Source of the DNA: JAPLDB01 sp038206355
Lineage (GTDB): Bacteria > Bacteroidota > Bacteroidia > AKYH767-A > 2013-40CM-41-45
Assembly: GCA_038206355.1 (NCBI GenBank)
Contig: JBBRAY010000015.1
Span: forward strand, 10,597 to 74,596
Length of the DNA stretch: 64,000 nt
Direction of reading: 5' to 3'
The notes beneath the pieces are model-generated. The model searched no databases. It had not been told where the DNA came from and saw only the letters and a list, made by a program, of their open reading frames with translations. Positions 26,065 through 36,095 of this stretch are shown piece after piece (the stretch's first letter is position 1; each line of letters begins with the position of its first letter). Made by a program: the position numbers and the translations under genes.

Positions 26065-28788
26065 TTAGTTTTTAATTATTTTTTGAATTTGTTTCTGATC
26101 GTTGTAACTAAGTACGACGAAATAAATTCCTTTATTCAGGTTTCTGTTATTAATAAATTCATAAGTGTTGTATCCTTCATCTGCCTGAATTTTTTCCTGT
26201 GCCACCACCTGCCCTGAGGAATTCAGCAGGGAAAAATCCATGAGTACAGACTCCCTGACCATATAATCGGTTTTAAAGGATTCATTGAATGGATTAGGAT
26301 AAACCGATTTGATTTGGATGGATGATTCACTTGCGTTATTGCCGTTTCCGTTCTTCACAGTCTGTTTGTCGCTGAAGGAATAGTGTCCGTCATAATCGGT
26401 TTGCTTTAATCTGTAGAATGAGAATCCCTGCAATGGGTTTTCATCCGATGCACTGTAATACAAATTGGTTGTGCTGTTACCGGCTCCCGGTTTGGTGAAC
26501 AGCGATTCAAAATGTTCTCCATCAGCAGATCTTTCAATGGTGAAGAAATTATTATTTACTTCAGCAGCAGTTGCCCAGTCGAGATTTACAATGTCACTAT
26601 TGAGTTTTGCGGTGAAGTAGATCAGCTTGATGGGAAGAGAACCTCCACTGCTTTCACCAATTCCAAAATCAGAAAACCCTGTAAGCCCGGTGCGTACGGC
26701 CGTTATTACTCCGGCAGCAATGGATTGGGTGTTGTTATTGTGTATTCCGATTGATTGCCAGGAAGCAAGTACGCTGCTGCGTTTCAATACACAGAAACTC
26801 TGAGGATTTGAATTGGCATTGGTAGCGCCTTTCTCATTCAGTGTTACACTGTATGTTCCACCGGTCATTGCACTGTTAGGAGTAAAGGTCCAGTATCCGT
26901 AGTTAAGCATATCTGTGATGGGTGTGATGCCTAACAATAAACTCACCAGTGGAAGTGAAGCCACGATCGGCAATGCCTGCGTGAACTTTCCATAGATATT
27001 TGTAAATCCAGTTGCACCCGCAAGAGTAAGGGATGAGGGTTCGTAATTTGCAGAATTCCCGAGCGGAAAGGCATATGTTCCTGTCCCGGAAACAGATCTT
27101 CGCAATGCTCCATTCACATATGAAGAAGAAGAGTATCCTGTAACAGATAAAGATGAATTGTTTGTAACGTCAACTTCAAATAGTCCTGTAGATAGTTTTC
27201 CGAGAGTAAGTGCTAACACGTTGCTTACTGCAACAGTTGAAGTGAGCGTAACGCCACTGTTGTTATTGATGGAAAGGTTTCGGACAGTGGCAGGCAATGC
27301 ACTTCCTGTAACCTGTGCGGAACTTCCGTTGTAGGTGTAATCAGCGCCTGTACTGAATGTTTTTGTGCCGGTCACCTGAACATTTCCTGTGAGACCTAGT
27401 GATGAGATTCCTGCTGTTGATCCCAGTAGTACACCGCCGCCTGAGTTCAATGTAAAAGTTCCTGTTCCTGTTAATGGGATTGTCCCAAAGTTTACAATGG
27501 ATCCCGATGTAATATTATAATCAATGGTGTTTGAAATTGTGCCTCCGCCTGTCAGTGTCTGCATTCCGTTTTTAATAAAGTTGATTATACCCTTACCAAA
27601 CAGAGTGGAAGATTCAGTGATCGTGCCTCCGGTGAAGGAAAAATCACCATTCAGATTGAGTGTTCCCTTTCCGTTATTTGCATTGAGTCCTGTGTATTGA
27701 CTCATGTCAAATGTGCCGCCTGTGATTGAATAATTCCCGGTCACCGTCATGTCCGGCGTCCCCGATCCTGATGACGATGAAGCGTCAATCATTCTGAAGT
27801 TCCCTCCAGTCTGCGTATAATTTCCTCCGATATTAACCGAGCATCCTCCTGATTCAGTGATGAAAAAATTCCCCCCCTGCATATTAAAATTGCCTTCGAA
27901 TGAGTAATTTGTATTGGCACCCTGATTGAGCATGATGGAACCGGTGCCGGTGGAAATGCAGGTAAAGTCTCCTGCAATTAAATTAAGATTGCTCGAGCTG
28001 AGATTAATGTTTGTTGTTTGTCCTGTACAATTCCATATGAAGTCGTAGAAAGACTGATTCAGGTTCGAAGGTTTGTTATTTGTAGCACCCGTTATTTCAC
28101 AGGTAGATCCCTGATCCCACGTGGCATTCGGCAATGAGGTTCCATTGTCATTGTGCTGATAAGTACCTCCTGCTTTAATCGTCCAGGCTCCCTGTGTGTT
28201 TGTTTGCGAACCGTTATCTTTTCTGTACCGGCCGCCTTCGTTGATGTCAATGGTGGAATTTCCCTGAAGTGTGAGTGTTCCGCCGGTTGAAATTATCGCG
28301 AGTCCGTTTACTTCAATGTGACCCTGTGTTTTAAGGGTAAGCGTACTTGCAATGGTAAGTGTTCCGTTTACGGTGAGGTCATTTCCGGTGCCGCGTTTAA
28401 CAGAAAAGGTTCCGTTATTCAAAGTCAGCTGAGCATTGCTGTTAACAGTTACCTCATCAACAGAAACACCTGCAGTAACAGTGACATTATTTTTTATGGT
28501 GATAGGTCCGTCTGCATATGTGGGAGTAGCTGTTGCGGCAACCCATGAAGTTCCATTGAATTTTTCCCAGGTAGCAGTACTATTCCAGTTGCCATTTGCT
28601 TTTGAACGATATTCTCCGTTCGTAGCTGCCAATGAATCTTCGCTGTTTGAGAAATTTAAAAAAACGAACGTGCAGATAGTAAGCAAAGCAACCAACGAAG
28701 ATGAAATGAGCACAACCTGCCTCATCGACATCCGTTGTTTCTGTCGGAGTATCCTTTTTTGTAAGCCCCTACTTTTTTTGGTCGCCAT
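26065..28788 (-). CDS. T9SS-exported adhesin-like protein with fused N-terminal membrane module
   Basis: 907 residues. The N-terminus is KKSRGLQKRILRQKQRMSMRQ, then one hydrophobic segment and FLNFSNSEDSLAA: the module that stands alone in the three short neighbours. Next comes a G8-like W-rich opening (NGNWNSTATWEKFNGTSW), Gly/Asn/Thr-rich beta-helix repeats with NGNFNMQGGNF-type strands, and the locus-wide C-terminal block (GYWTFTPNSAMTGGTYSVTL; LPIKLIYFTAKL; ATAAEVNNNFFTIERS). The end is a type A T9SS domain (VYPNPFNESFKTDY...GIYFVVLSY). The C-terminal 350 residues are very close to those of the 1090-residue protein upstream, which suggests recent duplication or gene conversion. It is 18 bp after that gene and 13 bp before copy C of the small protein. 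Confidence 0.8.
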   Translation of the reverse strand: MATKKSRGLQKRILRQKQRMSMRQVVLISSSLVALLTICTFVFLNFSNSEDSLAATNGEYRSKANGNWNSTATWEKFNGTSWVAATATPTYADGPITIKNNVTVTAGVSVDEVTVNSNAQLTLNNGTFSVKRGTGNDLTVNGTLTIASTLTLKTQGHIEVNGLAIISTGGTLTLQGNSTIDINEGGRYRKDNGSQTNTQGAWTIKAGGTYQHNDNGTSLPNATWDQGSTCEITGATNNKPSNLNQSFYDFIWNCTGQTTNINLSSSNLNLIAGDFTCISTGTGSIMLNQGANTNYSFEGNFNMQGGNFFITESGGCSVNIGGNYTQTGGNFRMIDASSSSGSGTPDMTVTGNYSITGGTFDMSQYTGLNANNGKGTLNLNGDFSFTGGTITESSTLFGKGIINFIKNGMQTLTGGGTISNTIDYNITSGSIVNFGTIPLTGTGTFTLNSGGGVLLGSTAGISSLGLTGNVQVTGTKTFSTGADYTYNGSSAQVTGSALPATVRNLSINNNSGVTLTSTVAVSNVLALTLGKLSTGLFEVDVTNNSSLSVTGYSSSSYVNGALRRSVSGTGTYAFPLGNSANYEPSSLTLAGATGFTNIYGKFTQALPIVASLPLVSLLLGITPITDMLNYGYWTFTPNSAMTGGTYSVTLNEKGATNANSNPQSFCVLKRSSVLASWQSIGIHNNNTQSIAAGVITAVRTGLTGFSDFGIGESSGGSLPIKLIYFTAKLNSDIVNLDWATAAEVNNNFFTIERSADGEHFESLFTKPGAGNSTTNLYYSASDENPLQGFSFYRLKQTDYDGHYSFSDKQTVKNGNGNNASESSIQIKSVYPNPFNESFKTDYMVRESVLMDFSLLNSSGQVVAQEKIQADEGYNTYEFINNRNLNKGIYFVVLSYNDQKQIQKIIKN

Positions 28789-28806
28789 ATAAAATCCTTA
28801 ATGCTC

Positions 28807-31800
28807 CTAGTTTTTGATAATTTTTTGAGTAATTTTTTGATCGTTATAGTTGAGATTCACAAAATATACTCCCTTTTTCAGATTGTATTTGTCAAGAAAT
28901 TCAAAGGTGTTCATACCTTCCTCTGTTTGAATTTTTTCCTGTGCCACCGTTTGTCCTGCAGAATTCATCAGTGAAAAATCTATAAGTACTGACTGCCTGA
29001 TCATGAATGTCAGTTTGAATTTTTCGACGAATGGATTCGGAGAAATGGATTTAATATCCATTTTATTCATGCCGGCTTCTGCACCATTACCATTTTTCAC
29101 TGTTTCAATATCACTATAGGTATAGTGTCCGTCAAAGTCAGTCTGTTTTAATCGGTAATATGAATAGCCGTCAAGGGGACTTTCATCTGCGGCATTGTAG
29201 TATAGGTTGATGGTGCTGTTACCTGCGCCCTGCTTTGTTAATAGGGATTCAAAGTTTTCGCCATCAACAGACCTTTCAACTGTAAAGAAGTTGTTGTTCA
29301 CTTCTGCGGCTGTAGCCCAGTCTAAGTTGACCACGTCACTATTTAATTTAGCAGTAAAATATATCAGCTTGATTGGAAGTGAGCCTCCGCTGCTTTCTCC
29401 TACACCAAAATCGGAAAATCCGGTAAGGGCTGAACGTGCTGCTGTGATGACGCCTCCGGCAACTGCCTGTGTGTTGTTATTGTGTGTTCCAAGTGATTGC
29501 CATGAAGATAATATATTTGCTCTCTTTAAAACACAGAAGCTTTGCGGATTTGAATTTGCATTGGTGGCTCCCTTTTCATTCAAGGTTACACTGTAGGTTC
29601 CGCCCGTCATTGCACTGTTTGGGGTAAACGTCCAATAACCATAGTTAAGCATATCTGTTATGGGTGTTCCGCTTAACAGTACGTTTACTAGAGGTAAATT
29701 GATTGTAATCGGTATTGCCTGAGTAAATGATCCGAGGATATTTGAAAATCCGGTAGCTCCCGCAAGCGTTAGTGATGATGGTTCAGGATAAATGGCTGTT
29801 CCCAATGGAAAGTCGTATGTGCCTGTTCCGATGACACTTCTTCGTAAGTTTCCGACGATATAATCAGAGGAAGAATATCCCGTTACACTGCTTGTAGAAG
29901 TATTGGTTACATTAAGTTCATACAGCGCTCCTGTTGTAATTTTTCCATTGGCTAGATCAAGGGTATTCGTAATGGCCACAGTTCCTGAAAGGGAAATTCC
30001 TGATGTGTTGTCAACTGTGAGATTTCTCACCGTAGCCGGCAATCCTGTACCACTAACTTGTGACGCAGATCCATTATATGTGTAGTCGGAATTACTTCCA
30101 TATGTTCTTGAGCCAAGCACCTGCACATTTCCTGTAAGACCGACTGCACTGATACCTCCTGTTGACCCCATCATTAGTCCTGTACTTGTTGACATATTGA
30201 AATCACCCAAGCCGGTAAGGACATAAGTGGAAAGGTTTACCGTTGTCCCTGCATTCGGAATATAGAAGTCAATCGTATTCGAGATCGTACCGCCACCCGT
30301 TACGGTAACAATTCCCGATTTCAAAAATTTAAATCGCCCGCGGCCAACCAATAAAGCAGATTCTGTAATAGTTCCACCGGTGTAACTAAAATTATTATTC
30401 AAGTTGATGGTGGCAAGTCCTCCGGATGCAGAGGCCCCCGGATATGCTGATGCATTGAATGTGCCACCACTCACGGTAAAGTCGCCGGTGACATTCATTG
30501 TTATTCCAGAGGTGCCGGACGATGTAAGATTTCCAATCACATATACATTGCCTGCCGACTGACTGTAATATCCTGCAATATCAAGAGTGGCCGAACCGGC
30601 TTCATATTTTACATAAGTGGAACCGCCTGAGATCGTGGCATTTCCTGCGATGGAAGCAGCAAGTGTTTGCCCGTACCATGAAAATGTCATGGATCCTGCC
30701 GTTGCGGAATAATTTCCGCCAATAACCAGTGTTGTAGCATGTGCCTGGCTTGATTGTGCAGGCCAGTTAAAACCGCACCACCCACCGCTCACAATTAGAT
30801 TTCCGTTTATTGTATCGGTTTCAACACCTGTTGTTGAACTGGAGGTAAACTCACCGGAAACTCCGGTAAATGTTATTGAACCTCCGTTTTTAAAATTCAT
30901 TTTTGAGGTTGAATTTGTAGTCGACAGCATTGACAATCCGGTGATGCGGAAAATATTTGAATTAGAGGTATAATTGATTGTCGAATTTCCATCAACAGTA
31001 AGAGAAGTGGTTCCTGTACCTACATGGCATGCATAGTGCTCCATAAATATTCCGCCGGAATAGGAAAGATTTCCTCCTACATTCATAGTAGCATTTCCCG
31101 CGGTGAATGTGGTTGCATTATATATACAGTAAAATTTTGAACTGTTTCCCGATTGAGTAAAATCTCCGGATACGTTAAAAGTTGCATTTCCATTTCCAAC
31201 ACCTGCTGTTCCGGAATTTTTAATAAGGTATAAATAACCCATCCCGGTTACTGAAACATCGCCTGTAACATTTAATGTGATGTTGCCATTTCCGTTGAGC
31301 AGTCCATCCATTGTTCCGTCAGTTACAGTAAGATTTGTAGTATTAACAGTGAATGAACTTGCCACAGTCCCTGAATGAAGGTCGAGGTAGGCTGAACCGG
31401 AGGTAAGATTTATGTTACCAATCGTTGTATTGGTTATTGCACCTGATTTATCTAAAGTGATCCAGCCATACGTGATTGTCAGCGTACCCACAATCTGGTG
31501 TGATTGAAAGTAATTCTGTTGTTTCCACTCTGTCAGGTTAGTCAATGTGAAAGTGAGGTCTCCAAAATTTCCTGTTACCACGGAACCAAGTGGTACATTC
31601 GTTTGGTCATACCATTTTTTTATTATTAGTGTGCTTGTTGGATTAAAACTTTCAACTCCATTGGTAAATAGTGTTGCTTTTGCAAGTGTATTGGTTGAAG
31701 GATCCCAGGTAAAAGATCCATTCGCACCAATGGCAAATAATTTTCCGGAGGCAAAAGTTATGATTCCGGAATTGGTCATTGTGCCATCTACCGTAAGGGA

Positions 31801-32079
31801 TTGTGACATGGTCAGCGTTTTGGCGCTCGATACTATTAGTCCGCCCCCTGACTGGATGTTTACACCTGCAACGGAAGCATTTGCACCTACCGTTACGGTT
31901 TTCCCTGAAGGTATTATAACACTATCTGCTGCTGCAGGAACTCCTGAAGGTGACCATAAACCTGCTGTAGCCCATGTTCCGGTTGAAACAGCAGTTTTAG
32001 TAGCTCCTGTCGCAATCCCCGAAATGGCAATCGTACAGACGAGCAAAAGGAAATTTGATTTTTTGGTTTTCATATACAT
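28807..32079 (-). CDS. T9SS-exported beta-helix adhesin, 1090 residues (paralogue of 22397-25669)
   Basis: The start is MYMKTKKSNFLLLVCTIAIS, a signal peptide; an alternative start at the second Met is possible. A G8-like opening (TGTWATAGLWSPSGVPAAADSVIIPSG) is followed by beta-helix repeats that align along their whole length with the 22397-25669 product, such as FTWDPSTNT, ATLFTNGVE and GWITLDKSGAITNTTIGNINL. The C-terminal block (GYWTFTPNSAMTGGTYSVTL, LPIKLIYFTAKLNSD) and the type A T9SS domain (ISPNPFVEKFKLTF...GVYFVNLNY) match the 907-residue neighbour more closely than the full-length paralogue, so the tail seems to have been exchanged. It lies 48 bp downstream of small-protein copy B. 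Probable surface adhesin; ligand unknown. Confidence 0.8.
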   Translation of the reverse strand: MYMKTKKSNFLLLVCTIAISGIATGATKTAVSTGTWATAGLWSPSGVPAAADSVIIPSGKTVTVGANASVAGVNIQSGGGLIVSSAKTLTMSQSLTVDGTMTNSGIITFASGKLFAIGANGSFTWDPSTNTLAKATLFTNGVESFNPTSTLIIKKWYDQTNVPLGSVVTGNFGDLTFTLTNLTEWKQQNYFQSHQIVGTLTITYGWITLDKSGAITNTTIGNINLTSGSAYLDLHSGTVASSFTVNTTNLTVTDGTMDGLLNGNGNITLNVTGDVSVTGMGYLYLIKNSGTAGVGNGNATFNVSGDFTQSGNSSKFYCIYNATTFTAGNATMNVGGNLSYSGGIFMEHYACHVGTGTTSLTVDGNSTINYTSNSNIFRITGLSMLSTTNSTSKMNFKNGGSITFTGVSGEFTSSSTTGVETDTINGNLIVSGGWCGFNWPAQSSQAHATTLVIGGNYSATAGSMTFSWYGQTLAASIAGNATISGGSTYVKYEAGSATLDIAGYYSQSAGNVYVIGNLTSSGTSGITMNVTGDFTVSGGTFNASAYPGASASGGLATINLNNNFSYTGGTITESALLVGRGRFKFLKSGIVTVTGGGTISNTIDFYIPNAGTTVNLSTYVLTGLGDFNMSTSTGLMMGSTGGISAVGLTGNVQVLGSRTYGSNSDYTYNGSASQVSGTGLPATVRNLTVDNTSGISLSGTVAITNTLDLANGKITTGALYELNVTNTSTSSVTGYSSSDYIVGNLRRSVIGTGTYDFPLGTAIYPEPSSLTLAGATGFSNILGSFTQAIPITINLPLVNVLLSGTPITDMLNYGYWTFTPNSAMTGGTYSVTLNEKGATNANSNPQSFCVLKRANILSSWQSLGTHNNNTQAVAGGVITAARSALTGFSDFGVGESSGGSLPIKLIYFTAKLNSDVVNLDWATAAEVNNNFFTVERSVDGENFESLLTKQGAGNSTINLYYNAADESPLDGYSYYRLKQTDFDGHYTYSDIETVKNGNGAEAGMNKMDIKSISPNPFVEKFKLTFMIRQSVLIDFSLMNSAGQTVAQEKIQTEEGMNTFEFLDKYNLKKGVYFVNLNYNDQKITQKIIKN

Positions 32080-32127
32080 AAAGGCGTATAGAGAATATTA
32101 TCAATTTATTTAATCAGTTGGTAAGTA

Positions 32128-32454
32128 TTAATTCACGTGTTCAGCAGCAATGGCCTGAACAGTTTTTGTGCTTCTTACTATTTGTGTATTCGGACCAAGT
32201 AGTGGTGTTTGTACTAGAATGGGTGCCGGTAGGCTTTTAACCAAAACAGGTTCTTCATCAACTACATTATAAATGCTTGCAGGAACGTTGCGTGTATCTG
32301 CCATGGAATTATCCACCTGCGATATATTGAAGAAAATGGTAAGCCCGATAACAGCACAGGTCATGCAAGAAGCAGCAATTACGATAACAGTTTTGCGGCT
32401 CATTTTTTGTCGCTGACGAGCCCGATGACTTATGCGACTTTTTTTCTTTTTCAT
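32128..32454 (-). CDS. Short basic single-membrane-segment protein (copy B)
   Basis: 108 residues. The basic N-terminus KKKKSRISHRARQRQKMSRK leads into one hydrophobic segment (TVIVIAASCMTCAVIGLTIFF) and NISQVDNSMA, then a tail of about 60 residues with TPLLGPNTQIVRSTKTVQ. The RQRQKMSRK..V and F.N.S.V.NSMA signatures match copy A at 36096-36407. It is the first gene after a 203-bp gap and lies 48 bp upstream of a 1090-residue adhesin gene. Role unknown; a lone membrane anchor or a secreted short peptide after signal cleavage are both possible. Confidence 0.7.
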   Translation of the reverse strand: MKKKKSRISHRARQRQKMSRKTVIVIAASCMTCAVIGLTIFFNISQVDNSMADTRNVPASIYNVVDEEPVLVKSLPAPILVQTPLLGPNTQIVRSTKTVQAIAAEHVN

Positions 32455-32549
32455 AAAATCATTTATGGTAAAACGGTTTAATTTATTCGGTTTAGTACAG
32501 CATGTTTTACAGAAAATGACCCCTATTGTTGAATGCAGAAAAATCTGAT

Positions 32550-32565
32550 TCTTACAACTGTAAGA
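32550..32565 (-). terminator. Possible terminator after the 1139-residue adhesin gene
   Basis: On the minus strand, TCTTACA-GT-TGTAAGA is a perfect 7-bp inverted repeat followed by atcagattttt. The U-run starts several bases after the stem and the loop is tiny, so termination would be partial. It lies in the only sizeable gap (32455-32657) of the adhesin array and may divide it into two units. Confidence 0.4.
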
Positions 32566-32657
32566 TTTTACCTCTTTTTAGTAAATAATTTTTATTTCCC
32601 GGAAGGGAAAAGCAGACAAAAAAACTTGATTTGAGAAAAAACGTTGAAGTGAAATCT

Positions 32658-35600
32658 TTACTTACGCATCAACTTCTTGTTTACGGACTTGTCGCCTGCA
32701 ATAATCTTTAGAAAATATATTCCCGTTTGCAATTTGTCTCCTTCAGAATAATTAAAAGTATGCATGCCTTTCGAATTGTATTCTTCAGCCTGATAAATCA
32801 ACTGGCCACTGCTGCTGCTTAGTTCAAACATGATCAATCCATCCGTACCCGAAGTATAATTGACTTTAAACGACGACTCAAACGGATTCGGTCCGGCCGA
32901 TTCAATGGAAATTCCTGAATGATTTGACAACGAATAAATGAGCGTTTCTATACTGCTGCTTGAAGAAGTTCGGTCTTTTGAAATTTGTCGGATCCTGTAA
33001 TACGATTTACCTTCTACAGGATTAGGATCAGCAATTGAATATTTTAAAACAGAACTGCTGTTGCCGGAAGCTTTCTTATTTGCTATTTCTTCAAATGTAT
33101 TTCCATCAGTACTTCTTTCAACAATGAAGTAGTCACTGTTTTGTTCCATTTCAGTACTCCACGTTATGGAAACATCAGCACCGATTTGTTCAGCCGTTAA
33201 TGAACGGATGGATCCGGCAACCCTAAGACCCGTTTGTCTGCCAACGGTGAGTATTGAAAGATCAGAAATTTCTTCCGCGGATACGATTCCAATTCCCGTC
33301 ACAGTACCAACCCCGCTGCTGGAAGGCGTTGCCCATTCTGTTCCTGTCCATGAAACAAAACCAATCTGGCCGTTTTGATATGCCGATGAAATTGTGTTTT
33401 CACTTCCTGCGTAAGCCACCACAAGCCCGGCCATCACTCCGGGAGCATTGATCACCCACCACCTGTCAATAATATCAGTGACGGGAAAATTAGCTTCTCC
33501 GGATGCAAAACTTACGGGAATATTGTTGTATAATGGAAGTGGTAAATTATCATTTGTTGATGCGGAATATGTTGATACACTTACGTCAGTTGCATTTCCT
33601 CCGACAAAATAAAATTTAACAGGGAGGTATGTGGAAGCATTTGTACCAAATGGGAATTCATGCAATCCGAAATTCATGTTTTTCCAGATCACGGTGCCGG
33701 CAGTAATTCCACCCGAAAGTTCACCGTTGATATATCCGTTGGTTCTAACAATGGCAGAAGACGCGCCTGTTCCTATAGTAAGTATATTTCCTGCGAGATT
33801 CAGTTCACCGTTTGCCAGTATCAGCTTTGTCCTTACTGAAACAGGAAAGTTCATTTGTGCACCGGCCATTCCCTGCATATTGATTTTTAATATTCCGTAT
33901 TGATTGGTAACAGGAATTACACCGGCGAAATTTCCGGTTACAACCTGGTTCGCATTTCCATTGTATTCGATAGTACTGGTCGGATTCAAAACAAATGTGA
34001 TACCCGTGCTGATACATGAATTTGCAGTTCCATTGTACAATCCCTGAACACGCCTTGTTATCAGTGTGGCATTGGAATCAAGGTAAAATGAAGAAAATGG
34101 ATTTACTCCGTTCGATACGATCTGGTTGCCTGTCATATCCAGTGTCCCGCCTTTTTCTACGTTCAACATATAATTGATGAGTTGTGGGGTAGAGGACACC
34201 AGTAAATTTCCCGACGCTATGCGAAGCGTGCTGGAATTTGTGACGAACTGTTTCACCTGACTTAAGGTAATGTTGCTGCTATTTCTGCTGTAATTAATAA
34301 TTCCTTTCCTGTTGTAAATAATTTTCCCGTATGAAGTTGATGAACCCGCACCTGCTCGGTTGATAATACTGTTGCCACCGATTGTATATCCTGAACCGTT
34401 TATAACCAACTGATGATCGGCTGATGTATTGGATGAATTGCTGTCGAATGAGAATGTGCCGCTCGTCTGGTTGTAAGTGCCAAGCACCACAAGTGAACTG
34501 GTGGTTGTCGCAGGCGCTGTGCTGTTATTATGAATATAAATCTGGCCTCCGGTTTGATTGTAGTTGCCTGCAATGGTAACTGTTGCAGTGCTGTCACCAC
34601 CTTTTATGGTCATTTGACCTGCACTCTGGGTATAATTCCCGTTGAAGTTAATTGCAGCAGGGCCATTGTTGCGCGAAAGATAAGTCATGCCACCGGTGAT
34701 GGAAACATTTCCATTCATCGTCAGTGTACTTGCATGCGATGAGGAAAGTGCGCCATAATTAAAGCTGACATTACATCCGCTGATAGCGCTCGATCCGTTT
34801 ACAGTCACTGTTTCATTTCCCGCGGAAGCGGAGCTGGTGAATTCAGCATTGAGTGAACCGGCGATGGTTAGGCTTCCGCCGACAACTAAATTAAACTGTA
34901 CTTTATTAGTACTTGCGCCGATGGAGGAAATAGATGTTCCTCTGAATTTGTCGGTAGTATTCGGAAAATTAATATTCAGATTTTGTAAAACGGTCATCGA
35001 ACAAATCCCTCCCGATGTGCGACATCCGCTTTGTGCCATGAATATTCCGCCTGTGAGAATGATATCTCTGAAACTTGCAGTTAACAATCCCGAGTTCGTT
35101 GTGGATACATTATAAATAATTCTCGTATCGCCGCCGCTCTGGAAGTATGCGCTATCAACGGTAAACGATGCATCTCCGTTAGATACACCTGCCATGCCGG
35201 TGTTGTTGATGATTTTTACGCTTCCATAATTATAAAAATTTCCGGTAACGTGTACATTGATATTTCCATTGCCGTCATTCAGCCCGTAAAATGTTCCGCC
35301 ATTATTAGTAATCGAGGAAGTATTCAATGTAAAAGCCGAAGGATGGGTTCCGTTGTGTGCGTATAATGAAGAGTTGACATTTTTAAGAAGGATTTTTCCA
35401 ATCGTCGTATTCGAGATGCTGCCTGATTTATCAAGCGTAATCCATCCTGCATCAATTGTTAATGTACCAAGGACCTGGTGCGTTTGGAATCCATTGTTCT
35501 GGTTCCATTCAGGAATGGCAGTACCATTGTATGTATTGAGTTCCAGGTTCCCGAAATTTCCAGTTACCACCGAAGGTAATGGTACCGTAAAGTTGTACCA

Positions 35601-36077
35601 CTTTTTGATAATGAGTGTGCTCGTCGGTGAAAATGATTCAATACCATTTGTAAACAATGTGGCGCCGGCAGCGGTATTTGTTCCCGGCTCCCAGGTAAAT
35701 ACTGAGTTGTTTCCAAGAATAAATGCAAGGCCATAATTCGTAAGTGAAATATTTCCGCCATTCATCTTCACCGTTCCATTCACCGTTAAATTTCCGGTAA
35801 CTGATAGTATGTTTGATGATGCCCATTCGAGAATACTTCCCTGATTAACGGTGACGTGATGAACCGTTTGGCTGGTATTGATGGTAATCGTATGTCCTGA
35901 TGCTATGGTTATATTGTCAGATGGGGAAGGAGAACCGGATGGAGACCATGTAGCAGATGCATTCCAGTTTCCTGATGCAATGGATACTCGGTTGATTGAA
36001 AATGAAACAGGAATATTGAGGAGGCTCAATATCACCGGTAATAAAAATCTGCGGTTCATGGTTTGCTTAAGTCTCAT
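32658..36077 (-). CDS. T9SS-exported beta-helix adhesin, 1139 residues
   Basis: A signal peptide (MNRRFLLPVILSLLNIPVSFS, preceded by MRLKQT if the first Met is used) is followed by a G8-like opening (SGNWNASATWSPSGSPSPSDNITIASG). The beta-helix part shares EWNQNNGFQTHQVLGTLTIDAG- and GWITLDKSGSISNTTIG-type segments with both 1090-residue proteins. The C-terminal part differs: a distinct barrel-like stretch (IWKNMNFGLHEFPFGTNAS), an FN3-like block (ITWSTEMEQNSDYFIVERS) and a type A T9SS domain (AGPNPFESSFKVNY...GIYFLKI). It is the first large gene of the array, 18 bp after small-protein copy A. Likely exported adhesin or matrix protein. Confidence 0.8.
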   Translation of the reverse strand: MRLKQTMNRRFLLPVILSLLNIPVSFSINRVSIASGNWNASATWSPSGSPSPSDNITIASGHTITINTSQTVHHVTVNQGSILEWASSNILSVTGNLTVNGTVKMNGGNISLTNYGLAFILGNNSVFTWEPGTNTAAGATLFTNGIESFSPTSTLIIKKWYNFTVPLPSVVTGNFGNLELNTYNGTAIPEWNQNNGFQTHQVLGTLTIDAGWITLDKSGSISNTTIGKILLKNVNSSLYAHNGTHPSAFTLNTSSITNNGGTFYGLNDGNGNINVHVTGNFYNYGSVKIINNTGMAGVSNGDASFTVDSAYFQSGGDTRIIYNVSTTNSGLLTASFRDIILTGGIFMAQSGCRTSGGICSMTVLQNLNINFPNTTDKFRGTSISSIGASTNKVQFNLVVGGSLTIAGSLNAEFTSSASAGNETVTVNGSSAISGCNVSFNYGALSSSHASTLTMNGNVSITGGMTYLSRNNGPAAINFNGNYTQSAGQMTIKGGDSTATVTIAGNYNQTGGQIYIHNNSTAPATTTSSLVVLGTYNQTSGTFSFDSNSSNTSADHQLVINGSGYTIGGNSIINRAGAGSSTSYGKIIYNRKGIINYSRNSSNITLSQVKQFVTNSSTLRIASGNLLVSSTPQLINYMLNVEKGGTLDMTGNQIVSNGVNPFSSFYLDSNATLITRRVQGLYNGTANSCISTGITFVLNPTSTIEYNGNANQVVTGNFAGVIPVTNQYGILKINMQGMAGAQMNFPVSVRTKLILANGELNLAGNILTIGTGASSAIVRTNGYINGELSGGITAGTVIWKNMNFGLHEFPFGTNASTYLPVKFYFVGGNATDVSVSTYSASTNDNLPLPLYNNIPVSFASGEANFPVTDIIDRWWVINAPGVMAGLVVAYAGSENTISSAYQNGQIGFVSWTGTEWATPSSSGVGTVTGIGIVSAEEISDLSILTVGRQTGLRVAGSIRSLTAEQIGADVSITWSTEMEQNSDYFIVERSTDGNTFEEIANKKASGNSSSVLKYSIADPNPVEGKSYYRIRQISKDRTSSSSSIETLIYSLSNHSGISIESAGPNPFESSFKVNYTSGTDGLIMFELSSSSGQLIYQAEEYNSKGMHTFNYSEGDKLQTGIYFLKIIAGDKSVNKKLMRK

Positions 36078-36095
36078 TATTCTTTTCCCTTCCTT